Shown here: piece by piece, positions 44,768 to 54,505 of the stretch
How positions within the stretch are numbered: the first letter of the stretch is position 1
Layout: every line of letters begins with the position of its first letter
Assembly (NCBI GenBank): GCA_965207385.1
Contig: CBDBLZ010000021.1
Span: 558,001-622,000 of the forward strand
Origin: CAZXEU01 sp965207385
GTDB taxonomy: Bacteria; Bacteroidota; Rhodothermia; Rhodothermales; Bin80
Direction: 5' to 3'
Length of the DNA stretch: 64,000 nt
Program-made: the position numbers and the translations under genes
The notes under the pieces: generated by a model
The model's database searches: none
Told to the model about the DNA's origin: nothing
The model's input: the letters and a program-made list of their open reading frames with translations, nothing else

Positions 44768-47137
44768 ATGGTACGAATCTGCGGTAAGAAGCAACCTGTT
44801 ACGCGCAGCGCATTTGTTGCAGTGCGGATCCTGGGTCTAGGTGCGGCGATTGCCAGTGCACTTGTGTTGCCGCTGCAGAGTAGCGCGCAGGATGTAACAG
44901 AGGATGACTACGCGCGCGCTGAGAGCTACCTTGCGCCCACGGTGAATACGCTGGTATACCGCGCCAGCGTGAGACCAAGCTGGATGGACGACGACCGATT
45001 CTGGTACAGCGTTCGTACGCGCAGTGGCGCTGAATACGTATTGGTAGACCCTGAATCAGGAGCGCGCACGACCGCTTTTGACCGAGGGCGCGTTGCCGAG
45101 GCCTTGTCGCAGACGCTTGGGAGGACCATCCGTGCCGAGGCCCTGCCGCGGCTGGTCGGCCTTGAGGGGACCGTGCTCACCTTTTCGGACCGGGACCAGA
45201 CGGTGCGTTGTGACCTGATGCAATACACTTGCACCAGTGCAGAGGCGGGCGGTCGCGAAGTGCGCGGAGCTGTCGAGTCACCGGATGGGCAGTTTGCTGC
45301 ATTTATCCGGGAGCACAACCTGTGGATTCGCGAACTGGACACGGGAACGGAAACCAGGCTGACCACCGACGGCGAGGGACGCTTCGGCTATGCGACGAAC
45401 AATGCCGGCTGGGTGCGCAGCGAAGCACCGGTGGTGCTCTGGTCGCCGGATTCAAGGCGGATTGCCACCTTCCAGCATGACGCGCGGGGTGTGGGCGACA
45501 TGTATATGGTGTCCACCAAGGTAGGTCGACCGGAATTGGAGCAGTGGCCGTATCCGCTGGTAGGCGACAGCCTGATTTTCAGGATCAGCCGGGTCGTCGT
45601 TGATCTGGATGGCCCCCGTGTTGTCAGGCTGGACATGCCGCCGGATCCTCACCGAAGCACTACGACCGATCATGTCGCGGATTGGGATGGCAGGTTCCTG
45701 GATGTGCAATGGAGCAAGGACTCAGGTCAGCTTGCCTTCGTTTCGAGCTCGCGTGATCACAAGGAGGCAACACTGCGCGTAGCAGACCCGGAGACCGGCA
45801 TCGTGCGCGACGTACTTACGGAGCGGGTGGAAACGTACTACGAGTCTGGAGTTGGCGCAGAAAACTGGCGCGTGCTTTTTGGGACCAACGAGGTATTGTG
45901 GTTTTCCGAGCGCAGTGACTGGGGCCATCTCTACCTGTACGATCTGACCTCCGGTGAACTGAAGCACCAGATAACTGACGGCGCTTGGGCTGTGCAGCAG
46001 TTGCGGCGCGTGGATGAAGAGGAGCGTATGCTGTACTTCACTGCGGGCGGACGCGAGGAGGGCGATCCCTATTTCCGCTACTTGTACCGCGTCAGCATGG
46101 ACGGCGGCCCGGTAGAGATCCTTACGCCCGAACGGGCGCACCATACGGTGACTTTCTCGCCTTCGGGCCGCTACATAGTAGACAGCTACTCGACATATTC
46201 CACACCGCCCGTGACGGTAGTGCGAGACACGGAAGGCAACGTGGTTGTCGAACTGGAACGGGCGGATATTACGGACCTGGAAGCCAGCGGCTGGCAGCCG
46301 CCGGTGCCCTTTACGGCAAAGGCCCGGGATGGCGTCACGGACCTCTTTGGCCTGCTATACAAGCCGACCAACTTTGATTCCTCAAAGTCATATCCCGTCC
46401 TGAACTACCTTTATCCCGGACCACAGTCGGGCAGCGTGGGAAGCAGGAGCTTTCGGGCAGCTCGAAGCGACAAGCAAGCCGTTGCGGAACTTGGCTTCAT
46501 AGTTGTAGAAGTGGATGCAATGGGTACTCCAGGGCGTTCCAAGTCATTCCATGACGCCTATTATGGCAACATGGGAGACAACGGCTTGCCGGACCAGATC
46601 ACCACGATAAAGCAGCTGGCGGCGCGCCACGCCTGGATCGACCCTGACCGGGTAGGAATCTGGGGTCACTCCGGAGGAGGTTTTGCGTCTGCGGGTGCCA
46701 TTCTGCGGTATCCGGACTTCTACAAGGTAGCGGTGTCGGGCGCTGGCAATCATGACAATCGCAATTACGAAGACGACTGGGGAGAAAAATGGCAGGGTCT
46801 GCTGGAAATTCATCCGGACGGCACCACCAGCTATGACAATCAGGCCAACCACCTCCTGGCGGAGAACCTTGCGGGGAAGCTGCTGCTGGCCCACGGCCTG
46901 ATGGACGGGAATGTGCCGGCGTCAAACACTCTCTTGTTGGTCGAGGCACTGGTGGAAGCAAACAAGGATTTCGATCTCTTGGTGTTTCCCAACGGCGGCC
47001 ATGGATTCGGCAACGCGCGGACGTACTGGATGCGGAAGCGCTGGGACTATTTTGTGCGGCATTTGCTTGGCGCGGAGCCCCCTAAGGAATACGAATTCGG
47101 CCGCCCGCGAGTGGAGGTTGCCCAGCCAACGGGCTGA
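44768..47137 (+). CDS. Secreted S9 family (dipeptidyl peptidase IV-type) peptidase
   Basis: 789-residue serine peptidase with a signal peptide (residues 1-41, ending SSAQD). An N-terminal DPP-IV beta-propeller (about 60-500) is followed by the alpha/beta-hydrolase domain. The catalytic triad is S635 in GIWGHSGGGFAS, D713 in HGLMDGNV and H745 in NGGHGF. The glutamate pair that reads the substrate amino terminus in DPP-IV cannot be assigned confidently. It likely trims dipeptides in the periplasm or outside. It sits next to a D-aminoacylase-like lipoprotein gene, separated by one base from a possible start, suggesting joint expression and peptide scavenging. Confidence 0.9.
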   Translation: MVRICGKKQPVTRSAFVAVRILGLGAAIASALVLPLQSSAQDVTEDDYARAESYLAPTVNTLVYRASVRPSWMDDDRFWYSVRTRSGAEYVLVDPESGARTTAFDRGRVAEALSQTLGRTIRAEALPRLVGLEGTVLTFSDRDQTVRCDLMQYTCTSAEAGGREVRGAVESPDGQFAAFIREHNLWIRELDTGTETRLTTDGEGRFGYATNNAGWVRSEAPVVLWSPDSRRIATFQHDARGVGDMYMVSTKVGRPELEQWPYPLVGDSLIFRISRVVVDLDGPRVVRLDMPPDPHRSTTTDHVADWDGRFLDVQWSKDSGQLAFVSSSRDHKEATLRVADPETGIVRDVLTERVETYYESGVGAENWRVLFGTNEVLWFSERSDWGHLYLYDLTSGELKHQITDGAWAVQQLRRVDEEERMLYFTAGGREEGDPYFRYLYRVSMDGGPVEILTPERAHHTVTFSPSGRYIVDSYSTYSTPPVTVVRDTEGNVVVELERADITDLEASGWQPPVPFTAKARDGVTDLFGLLYKPTNFDSSKSYPVLNYLYPGPQSGSVGSRSFRAARSDKQAVAELGFIVVEVDAMGTPGRSKSFHDAYYGNMGDNGLPDQITTIKQLAARHAWIDPDRVGIWGHSGGGFASAGAILRYPDFYKVAVSGAGNHDNRNYEDDWGEKWQGLLEIHPDGTTSYDNQANHLLAENLAGKLLLAHGLMDGNVPASNTLLLVEALVEANKDFDLLVFPNGGHGFGNARTYWMRKRWDYFVRHLLGAEPPKEYEFGRPRVEVAQPTG

Positions 47138-47174
47138 GATGGCTGGCCAGACAAGCCAACCGGACGCATTGGCG

Positions 47175-48905
47175 ATGCGCAGTGTCCTCGTTTTCGGATT
47201 ATTCCTGATGTTTGGCTGCGCTCCGGCGGCCGACCATGACATCATCCTCCGCGGTGGCACGGTCTATGACGGAACAGGCCAGGCGCCCTACGTAGCTGAC
47301 ATTGCCGTAAGCGGCGATACGATTGCCGCGATCGGGGATCTGGGCGCGCGGACGGCACGATCCGAATTTGATGTCTCAGGCCTTGCTGTCAGCCCAGGCT
47401 TCATCAACATGCTGAGCTGGGCTATCGAGTCACTCATACGGGACGGACGGTCCCAGAGCGACATACGGCAGGGCATAACGCTGGAGGTGTTTGGAGAAGG
47501 GCAGTCCATGGGCCCGCTGAATGAGCGGATGAAGGCAGCCAGGTTGCGCGGCCTTATCGACTATGCCGGAGGCGAGGAGTCGTATCGGGCACTGATGGGC
47601 ATGGCTTCGGAAGACAGCCTTGCGTTGCCTTGGACGTCGCTGGATGAATACCTGGAGTTCCTGGTTCAGAAAGGTGTCTCACCCAATGTGGCATCCTTTG
47701 TGGGAGCGACAACCGTAAGGATTCACGAGCTGGGATATGAAGACAGGCCGCCCACTCCGGTAGAGCTTGGACGTATGCAGGCGCTGGTGCGGGCTGCCAT
47801 GGAAGATGGAGCTCTCGGGCTGGGTTCGGCCCTGGTCTATGCCCCAGCGTTCTACGCAAGCACGGAGGAGCTCATTTCGCTCGCCAGCGTCGTAGCCGAT
47901 TTTGGCGGATTGTACATATCGCATATCCGTAGCGAAGGCAACAGGCTGCTGGAATCGGTACAGGAATTGGTGGCTATTGCACGAACAGCAGGTGTATCAG
48001 CCGAGATATACCACCTGAAGGCCGCTGGACGGGATAACTGGTCGAAGCTCGATACGGTGATTTCGCTGATTGAGGCGGTTCGCGGGGAGGGTCTTGCAGT
48101 ATCGGCAGACATGTATACCTATACGGCCGGAGCCACCGGTCTGGATGCCGCCATGCCGCCCGATATTCAGGAGGGAGGTTTTGGTGCCTGGAAGAAGAGA
48201 CTGGAGGATCCCGAAGTACGTGCACGCCTGGAGAGGGAGATGAATACGCGTACGGACACCTGGGAGAACCTGTATTTGGCGGCTGGTGCCGAAGGTGTGA
48301 TATTCAGCGGCTTTCGGACAGAGGCATTGCGCCGCTATGTTGGGCGCACGCTGGCGGACGTGGCAGCAGAACGCGGAACGTCGCCGGCTACGACAGCGAT
48401 GGATCTGGTCATTGAAGACAGCAGCCGGGTAGAGGCAGTCTACTTTCTCATGTCTGATGAAAACGTGCGGCGCAAGCTGACTGTGCCCTGGGTAAGTCTT
48501 GGCACGGATGCTGCCTCTCTGGCTCCCGAGGGACCATTTTTGGACTACAATCCGCATCCGCGCGCATACGGCACGTTTCCCAGGCTGCTGGGCAGGTACG
48601 TCCGCGACGAAGGCGTCTTGCCTCTTGAGGAAGCCGTACGTAGGATCACGTCGCTGCCGGCTACCAATCTCAAGATTCGCAGGCGAGGGCTTATTCGCAC
48701 GGGGTATTTTGCCGATTTAGTCGTTTTTGATCCGGTCACCATACAGGACCACGCCACTTTCGACGATCCTCACCACTATTCAACAGGCGTGATCCATGTC
48801 CTGGTCAACGGAACACCGGTGCTGGTCAGCGGTGAGCACACCGGGGCCATGCCAGGCCGCGTGGTACGCGGTCCGGGATGGGGCGCCGACAGGATATCCA
48901 TGTAG
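47175..48905 (+). CDS. D-aminoacylase-like amidohydrolase lipoprotein
   Basis: 576-residue amidohydrolase-superfamily protein with a lipoprotein signal (LMFGC, cysteine 15). An in-frame ATG at 47139 would add twelve residues. Family features: DIILRGGTVYDGTGQ, YISHIRSEG and EIYHLKAAG (the two metal histidines), VSLGTDAAS (catalytic Asp) and the C-terminal GVIHVLVNGTPV. Unusually, the first metal motif is lost: where N-acyl-D-amino-acid deacylases read PGFID-x-H-x-H/D, this protein reads PGFINMLSWA. The cysteine of the NCG motif is replaced in LEVFGEGQS. This points to a changed metal site or substrate. Gene context is with a secreted peptidase. Confidence 0.85.
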   Translation: MRSVLVFGLFLMFGCAPAADHDIILRGGTVYDGTGQAPYVADIAVSGDTIAAIGDLGARTARSEFDVSGLAVSPGFINMLSWAIESLIRDGRSQSDIRQGITLEVFGEGQSMGPLNERMKAARLRGLIDYAGGEESYRALMGMASEDSLALPWTSLDEYLEFLVQKGVSPNVASFVGATTVRIHELGYEDRPPTPVELGRMQALVRAAMEDGALGLGSALVYAPAFYASTEELISLASVVADFGGLYISHIRSEGNRLLESVQELVAIARTAGVSAEIYHLKAAGRDNWSKLDTVISLIEAVRGEGLAVSADMYTYTAGATGLDAAMPPDIQEGGFGAWKKRLEDPEVRARLEREMNTRTDTWENLYLAAGAEGVIFSGFRTEALRRYVGRTLADVAAERGTSPATTAMDLVIEDSSRVEAVYFLMSDENVRRKLTVPWVSLGTDAASLAPEGPFLDYNPHPRAYGTFPRLLGRYVRDEGVLPLEEAVRRITSLPATNLKIRRRGLIRTGYFADLVVFDPVTIQDHATFDDPHHYSTGVIHVLVNGTPVLVSGEHTGAMPGRVVRGPGWGADRISM

Positions 48906-48989
48906 CTCTATCCTGCGGGATTCTGCAACAGCCGACCATGGAGGACGCAGGACTAGTATCGCAGCACGTTCCGCAAACCAGTGTCCGTG

Positions 48990-50540
48990 ATGGGTAGCTC
49001 GGATCGGCTAAGGGAACTGGAGGCGTTGCGCGCCGAAGCCCTTCTTGGCGGTGGCAGGGAGCGCATTGAGCGCCAGCACCAAAAAGGCAAGCTTACTGCC
49101 AGGGAGCGCCTGGACGTACTGCTGGACCCGGGGTCATTCGAAGAAATCGGCATGTTCGTGAGGCACAGATGCACGGACTTTGGGCTTGAAAGCCGCCGGC
49201 CGCCAGGAGACGGAGTGGTTACCGGTTACGGGAAGATTGAAGGCCGCCTTGTATACGTCTATAGCCAGGACTTCACGGTCTTTGGTGGTTCTCTTGGCAA
49301 TGCGCATGCGCAGAAAATTGTTAAGGTCATGCGCCTGGCCATGGAAAACGGTGCACCCATCGTCGGGCTGAATGACTCGGGTGGAGCACGCATACAGGAA
49401 GGTGTGGTATCGCTGGGAGGCTATGCCGATATCTTTCTGCTCAACACACTGGCTTCCGGGCTGGTGCCCCAGGTCTCTGCAATCATGGGGCCGTGTGCGG
49501 GGGGGGCTGTCTACAGTCCCGCGATCACGGACCTTGTATTCATGGTCGAAGGCACCAGTTACATGTTCGTCACGGGGCCGGATGTAGTGCGTACCGTGAC
49601 ACAGGAGGAAGTAACGTCGGATGAGTTGGGTGGAGCACATACGCATGCTTCAAGAAGCGGAGTCGCACATGTAACCTGTGCAGACGACGTGGCGTGCCTG
49701 ACGCGAATCCGGGAAGTCCTGGGCTACCTGCCCCAGAACTGCGACGAGGATCCGCCGCTGCAGACAACGGCTGATCCCGTCGAAAGGGAGGACTGCGGGC
49801 TTGATACCCTGGTTCCGGAAAACCCGAACAAGCCTTACGACATGCTCCAGGTGATTCAGTCGGTCGCGGACGATGGACGCTTCCTCGAAATCCACGCGGA
49901 GTTTGCCGGTAATTTGCTGTGTGGCTTCTCGCGGATAGGAGGGCAATCCGTCGGAATAGTTGCCAACCAGCCGAGTGTGCTGGCGGGAGTGCTGGACATA
50001 GATGCTTCGCTGAAAGGGGCTCGCTTTGTACGCTTTTGCGATTCCTTCAACATTCCTCTCGTCGTGTTCGAAGACGTACCGGGTTTTCTTCCAGGAACGG
50101 ACCAGGAATGGCGGGGCATCATCAAGCACGGGGCGAAGCTGCTATTTGCGTTTTGCGAGGCCACCGTTCCCAAGATAACCGTGATCACGCGAAAGGCATA
50201 CGGCGGAGCCTACGATGTGATGAATTCCAAGCACATCCGAGGCGATGTCAATCTGGCCTGGCCAACAGCGGAAATTGCTGTGATGGGACCCAGGGGCGCA
50301 GTTGAGATCATCTACAGAGGACAGCTCGCATCGTCGACGGAACGGGCTAAGCTTCAGGAGCAATTCGTGCAGTCGTACCGGGACAAGTTTGCCAACCCGT
50401 ATGTGGCAGCGGAACACGGTTTTGTGGATGATGTCATCCAGCCAGGCGAGACTCGGTACAGGATTGCGCGCAGCCTGCAAATGCTGCGGAACAAGGCTGT
50501 CAAGAATCCACGAAAGAAGCACGGCAATATTCCGCTCTAG
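48990..50540 (+). CDS. Acyl-CoA carboxylase carboxyltransferase (beta) subunit, PccB-like
   Basis: 516-residue carboxyltransferase that moves CO2 from carboxybiotin to an acyl-CoA, probably propionyl- or methylmalonyl-CoA. Motifs are GKLTARERLDVLLDPGSFEE, the N-terminal crotonase-like half (GSLGNAHAQKIVKVM, NDSGGARIQEG) and the C-terminal half (VFEDVPGFLPGTDQEW, ITRKAYGGAYDVM). Start is ATG 48990; two GTG codons lie 3 and 9 bases upstream in frame. The biotin-carboxylase and biotin-carrier partners are not in the window, so the exact complex (PCC, methylmalonyl-CoA decarboxylase or ACC) is open. Confidence 0.9.
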   Translation: MGSSDRLRELEALRAEALLGGGRERIERQHQKGKLTARERLDVLLDPGSFEEIGMFVRHRCTDFGLESRRPPGDGVVTGYGKIEGRLVYVYSQDFTVFGGSLGNAHAQKIVKVMRLAMENGAPIVGLNDSGGARIQEGVVSLGGYADIFLLNTLASGLVPQVSAIMGPCAGGAVYSPAITDLVFMVEGTSYMFVTGPDVVRTVTQEEVTSDELGGAHTHASRSGVAHVTCADDVACLTRIREVLGYLPQNCDEDPPLQTTADPVEREDCGLDTLVPENPNKPYDMLQVIQSVADDGRFLEIHAEFAGNLLCGFSRIGGQSVGIVANQPSVLAGVLDIDASLKGARFVRFCDSFNIPLVVFEDVPGFLPGTDQEWRGIIKHGAKLLFAFCEATVPKITVITRKAYGGAYDVMNSKHIRGDVNLAWPTAEIAVMGPRGAVEIIYRGQLASSTERAKLQEQFVQSYRDKFANPYVAAEHGFVDDVIQPGETRYRIARSLQMLRNKAVKNPRKKHGNIPL

Positions 50541-50616
50541 AGCGGTCGCGAATAATTTTGTCGAGATTGGGATGATCGGCTCCACGCGATTGCTACATGG
50601 ATTTTCAGAACCTAGG

Positions 50617-50645
50617 TTGACTGCGTAGTTCTATATCCTTATACT
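50617..50645 (+). promoter_or_regulatory. Sigma70-type promoter of the lytic transglycosylase gene
   Basis: TTGACT (50617-50622), 17-base spacer, TATACT (50640-50645): a near-consensus vegetative promoter, about 57 bp before the ATG at 50702. The surrounding 155 bp is clearly more A+T-rich than the flanking genes. Confidence 0.65.
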
Positions 50646-50701
50646 TACGTTGCATTGGAGTCCTTTACTCAAGAATTACTTTAAGTACTGAGGTCGTGAC
50701 C

Positions 50702-52681
50702 ATGTCCCGAATCACGATAAAAATCCTCGTGCTTGGTCTGGCGATGGGATTGTATCTCATTGGCCAACCGGCGTATGCACAACAACTTGGGAAAGAATCC
50801 CGGACCGGACTGGTCAATGACATTATACCTGTCGAGGCCCTCAAGGGCTACGAGCGCTATCTCGAAACGAGTGTGTCGGCCGGGAGCCTGCCTGTCGAGG
50901 CGCAGATTATGCGGAGGATGAGCCGGATCTACGGCTATCAGTCCGCTATTCTGGGTGCATTGTCTGAAGGAGAGGACGTCCGGGCTGGAGCGCTTCTTGA
51001 GCAAGCCATGCTTGCGCTGGAGCGACTGGCGGCACGACCGGTAGTGCGCGAACAGGTTCGTTTTCGCGAGTTGTACCGTTCGCTTGTCACGGAGTACGAG
51101 CGGTTCTACGGCTCCCTGAATCCCGCCTTGGAGGAATTGTTCAGCCTGCGGGACGAGTTGCTTGACCCCGGACCCGTTGCAGTTGCAGCAGCGGATCCCG
51201 CGAGGCCGGTGCTGATCAGGGCCGTTGCATCTCCTGCGCAGACCGTGATTCCGATGACGCAGAACGCGCGCGTTCGCGACACGATTGACTGGTTCCTCAA
51301 GAACCGCCGCGAGAATCTTCATCGGTACATGACGCGAGCGGATACCTACTTCCCGATGATCGAGCAGATCTTTGCGGAAGAAGGAATACCGGACGAAATG
51401 AAATACCTGGCCGTGGTCGAGAGCGCGTTGATACCCGACATCCGCAGCAGGGCAGCGGCGGCAGGAATGTGGCAGTTCATCGCGGCTACAGGCAGGGCAT
51501 ACGGGCTTGAGGGCACAACATGGGTCGACGAGCGGCTCGATCCCGAAAAGTCCACGCGGGCCGCGGCCCGGCATCTGAAGGACTTGTACAGGCAGTATGG
51601 CAACAACTGGCACGTTGCCATGGCGGGCTACAATTGCAGTCCGCGCTGCATACAGCGGGCCATCCGGCGGGCTGGAGGCTCGATGAGCAATGTGCCGTCG
51701 TACTGGGCCATGTACCCCTATCTTCCGAGAGAGACGCGGGGGTACGTGCCGCAATTCATTGCCCTGGCGATCATCATGTCCAATCCCGAGCAATTCGGCA
51801 TAGCCGCGGCTGCCAAGGGTCCGGAGTACGCATTCGACCGCGTTGCCGTAACAGGCATGATGTCCCTATCGGACATAGCCGAGCTGGTGGACGCCCATGA
51901 CTCGACGCTGGCTGCCCTGAATCCGGAGTTGCGGCGCGGCACATTGCCGCCGGGACCGGGGCCATACTACCTCAGAATCCCGCTGAACACTGCCGAGAAA
52001 TTCATTGCAGCCGTGGAGGCCATGCCAGAGAGTGACGGTAAGGCACCCGTCGCGTATGTGGTCCGTCGCGGCGATTCTCTGGGTCGGATTGCCCGGCAGC
52101 ACGGTGTTACCGTCTCGGATCTGCGAAGTGCAAACGGTTTGCGAGGAAGTCTCATTCATCCGGGCCAACAGCTTATCATACCGGTTCCGGGTGGCACCGG
52201 CACCATTGCGCTTGCGGATGGCCGTGCTACAACGGTGCGCTACGGAAGCCGATTGATTAATCCGGTCGCCTTTGACCCCGATATCGCCCGCCGACCCGCG
52301 GCAAGCGTGACTCCCATCGTTCAAGCCGGAAGCCGGCCCGCGGGCGATGCGACGTCGCAGGCGTCAGCGACCACCTCGAATGGCAGGACGGTACACAGGG
52401 TACGACGCGGCGACACGCTGAGTGGATTGGCGAGTCGCTACGGCACGACCGTTCGCAGCATTCAGGCCTGGAATAACCTGTCGGGCACCAGAATCAGGGT
52501 CGGGCAGCAGCTGGTTGTATATCCCAATGAGCGCTCCAGCGTAGTCCACGTGGTGCGGCGCGGCGAATCACTGTCCCGCATTGCGAGCCGTTACGGTACT
52601 TCCGTGCGCCGCATCCGCGAGCTGAACAGCCTGCGAACCAGTACAATCCATCCGGGCCAGAGGCTGAGGATTAGTCCGTAG
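50702..52681 (+). CDS. mltD: Membrane-bound lytic murein transglycosylase MltD-like, with three LysM domains
   Basis: Exported enzyme cleaving peptidoglycan glycan strands. The 659-residue protein has a signal peptide (1-26, ending AYAQQ) and a helical region. The SLT lysozyme-like domain (about 215-330) has catalytic E240 in AVVESAL, MWQFIAATGRAYGL and AGYNCSPRCIQRAI. Three LysM repeats follow, opening YVVRRGDSLGRIAR (about 452), HRVRRGDTLSGLAS (about 562) and HVVRRGESLSRIAS (about 617). ATG 50702 was preferred to a GTG six bases upstream. No lipobox is seen, unlike E. coli MltD. The promoter at 50617-50645 suggests it is transcribed alone. Confidence 0.93.
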   Translation: MSRITIKILVLGLAMGLYLIGQPAYAQQLGKESRTGLVNDIIPVEALKGYERYLETSVSAGSLPVEAQIMRRMSRIYGYQSAILGALSEGEDVRAGALLEQAMLALERLAARPVVREQVRFRELYRSLVTEYERFYGSLNPALEELFSLRDELLDPGPVAVAAADPARPVLIRAVASPAQTVIPMTQNARVRDTIDWFLKNRRENLHRYMTRADTYFPMIEQIFAEEGIPDEMKYLAVVESALIPDIRSRAAAAGMWQFIAATGRAYGLEGTTWVDERLDPEKSTRAAARHLKDLYRQYGNNWHVAMAGYNCSPRCIQRAIRRAGGSMSNVPSYWAMYPYLPRETRGYVPQFIALAIIMSNPEQFGIAAAAKGPEYAFDRVAVTGMMSLSDIAELVDAHDSTLAALNPELRRGTLPPGPGPYYLRIPLNTAEKFIAAVEAMPESDGKAPVAYVVRRGDSLGRIARQHGVTVSDLRSANGLRGSLIHPGQQLIIPVPGGTGTIALADGRATTVRYGSRLINPVAFDPDIARRPAASVTPIVQAGSRPAGDATSQASATTSNGRTVHRVRRGDTLSGLASRYGTTVRSIQAWNNLSGTRIRVGQQLVVYPNERSSVVHVVRRGESLSRIASRYGTSVRRIRELNSLRTSTIHPGQRLRISP

Positions 52682-53027
52682 TCCCATCCTGCGGACAGAT
52701 CACGGTCCTAGACTAGCGTTACTGCGCCCGGTCGGCAAGCTTGGCGCTTCCCCATCTTCGAGCCAAGGACCCAGGATGCAGGACCTGCGCAGGCAGCATG
52801 CGGCGCGAGGCTCTGGCGAATCAGGCTGGGCGCGAGGTCTTGGTTGCGGCAGGTGTCCGGATTCCTTCTGCATGCCGGGCGGCAACTATAGTACCGGACC
52901 AGCTTCGTGATCCGCAGCGGTTCTGAAGCGCGGCAAGCTGTCCGATTCCGGGCTCTGCACTTCTGTGGCAATACTCAGCGCTACCGGACTTGCTGCACCG
53001 TATCAATTCGTCCACCGGTTGCGGCAC
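52682..53027. other. Gene-free gap between mltD and the exchanger gene
   Basis: No coding frame with recognisable product on either strand. It has small palindromes (GCAGG-A-CCTGC and CCTGCGCAGG near 52785-52800) between two convergent genes, perhaps part of a 3' end structure. No RNA gene is recognised. Confidence 0.5.
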
Positions 53028-54356
53028 TCAAAACAGCACAACGATAAAGGCCAGGAATGCGAGGAACAGCAGAATCCCTTCCGGTAGCCGAATGCTGCGC
53101 GCTCGGAACACAGGAATCAGGCTGATGGTGAGGGCCGTGGCGAAGAGAATAGCAATCCTGGCTGTAGGATTATCGACGGGCAGGGGCACGAAAACGCCGC
53201 AAAGCCCCATTATCAGAAACACGTCAAAAATGTTGGACTGAAGAATATGCCCAATCAGAAGCATATGCCGCCCTTTTCTGGCCACCTTGATGGCGACCAC
53301 AATGTCGGGCAATGATGTGCCCACCGCAATGGCGGAAGCCGCAAGGACAGTGGATCCTACCTGCAATTGCTCGGCGAGCACCAGTACAGACTTGACTATG
53401 ATCGAGCCGGAAAAGAAGACCACTATCAGGCTGAAGCCCAGATAGATAACAAGCACGGACTTGGAGAGGCGCCGAAGAATGGTTGCGGCAAATCGCGCGT
53501 ACGGAACCGAGCGCGGGTGCCGCAGCCATGACCACCAGAAAATCGTCTGGAAAACCAGGATTCCGGCCATGCCGAACAGGAACAGGGCCAGCGTGTCCGG
53601 TCGGTTGAATGGTGAGGAATCCCATGTGAGGGCAAATACCAGGAAGGTCGCCAGGAGACCGCCGACGATCCTGAGTGCATCAATAAGGGCCGAAAAGGCC
53701 GATTTGCCGGACCCCGCAACGGCCGCTCCGGGGTCAGCGGCGGGTGCGGGGGATGCGACGGCCTCCGTGACGGGAGAATCAGAAGTCTGCCGGGGAGCCA
53801 CGGACTGGACCTGCGGCCGGGATCGGCTGACGAATTCATTGGTGATAAAGGCGAGGTAGCCGAGGATGAACAGCGCGGCATCGATGCGGGAAAAGACACC
53901 GTCGAGGCACAACAGGTAGGACAGCAGCACAGAAAAGGCCGCGAAGACAACCGCAGTCCCGAATGGCTCGCTCTTCGCCCCACCGGAGCCGCTGCTCAGC
54001 ATTAGCGCTCCGCCACCATAGGGATTGCCGAGATCAACTATGCGGATCCTGCCACTCCGGCCGACAAAGCAGTAAAGACCGATTACCGCAAGCCCCAGAC
54101 CAGCGCCGATATTGGCAATAATGGTCCCGTAAACGGTGGGAGCTACAAGGCCGGCCGCACCTTCGCCTACGGCGGCGACAGATGTCATAAGCTCGGGCAA
54201 GGACGTGCCTACTCCAACGATGAGGCTCCCGATAAAGTAGTCCTTCAGGTGGAGTTTTCGCCCCAGGCTGCTCGCAGTATCGATGAGCAGATCAGACGAC
54301 TTGGAGATGGCATAAATGGCCGTAATCAGGAAAATGAAGTAGCTAAGTGCGACCAT
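53028..54356 (-). CDS. CaCA-family cation exchanger (sodium/calcium type)
   Basis: 442-residue integral membrane antiporter. Two alpha-repeats carry the transport motifs GTSLPE (residues 50-55) and GTSLPD (about 345-352), each in a hydrophobic hairpin, as in YrbG and NCX-type exchangers. A polar loop rich in Ala/Pro/Ser (about 180-220) separates the halves. Ion choice (Ca2+ or other cation, against Na+ or H+) cannot be deduced. It lies 149 bp downstream of sdhB on the same strand. Confidence 0.9.
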   Translation of the reverse strand: MVALSYFIFLITAIYAISKSSDLLIDTASSLGRKLHLKDYFIGSLIVGVGTSLPELMTSVAAVGEGAAGLVAPTVYGTIIANIGAGLGLAVIGLYCFVGRSGRIRIVDLGNPYGGGALMLSSGSGGAKSEPFGTAVVFAAFSVLLSYLLCLDGVFSRIDAALFILGYLAFITNEFVSRSRPQVQSVAPRQTSDSPVTEAVASPAPAADPGAAVAGSGKSAFSALIDALRIVGGLLATFLVFALTWDSSPFNRPDTLALFLFGMAGILVFQTIFWWSWLRHPRSVPYARFAATILRRLSKSVLVIYLGFSLIVVFFSGSIIVKSVLVLAEQLQVGSTVLAASAIAVGTSLPDIVVAIKVARKGRHMLLIGHILQSNIFDVFLIMGLCGVFVPLPVDNPTARIAILFATALTISLIPVFRARSIRLPEGILLFLAFLAFIVVLF

Positions 54357-54505
54357 TTACGGCATGAAATCGCTTGGTTCCGGGCAAGATCCTGCAACCG
54401 CTGAGCGCTGTGCCAACCATGGGGGTCAACCAGCCCAGTACCGGCAATGATGCGCGGCTTGCGAGTTATGTTCCCCTCCGGTCCCGGCGCTCCTCGGCAA
54501 ATCCG

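Noticed and set aside
46911..47138. In-frame upstream extension of the D-aminoacylase-like gene over the S9 peptidase
   Set aside because: It is a shadow of the peptidase 3' end; the lipoprotein signal starts later.
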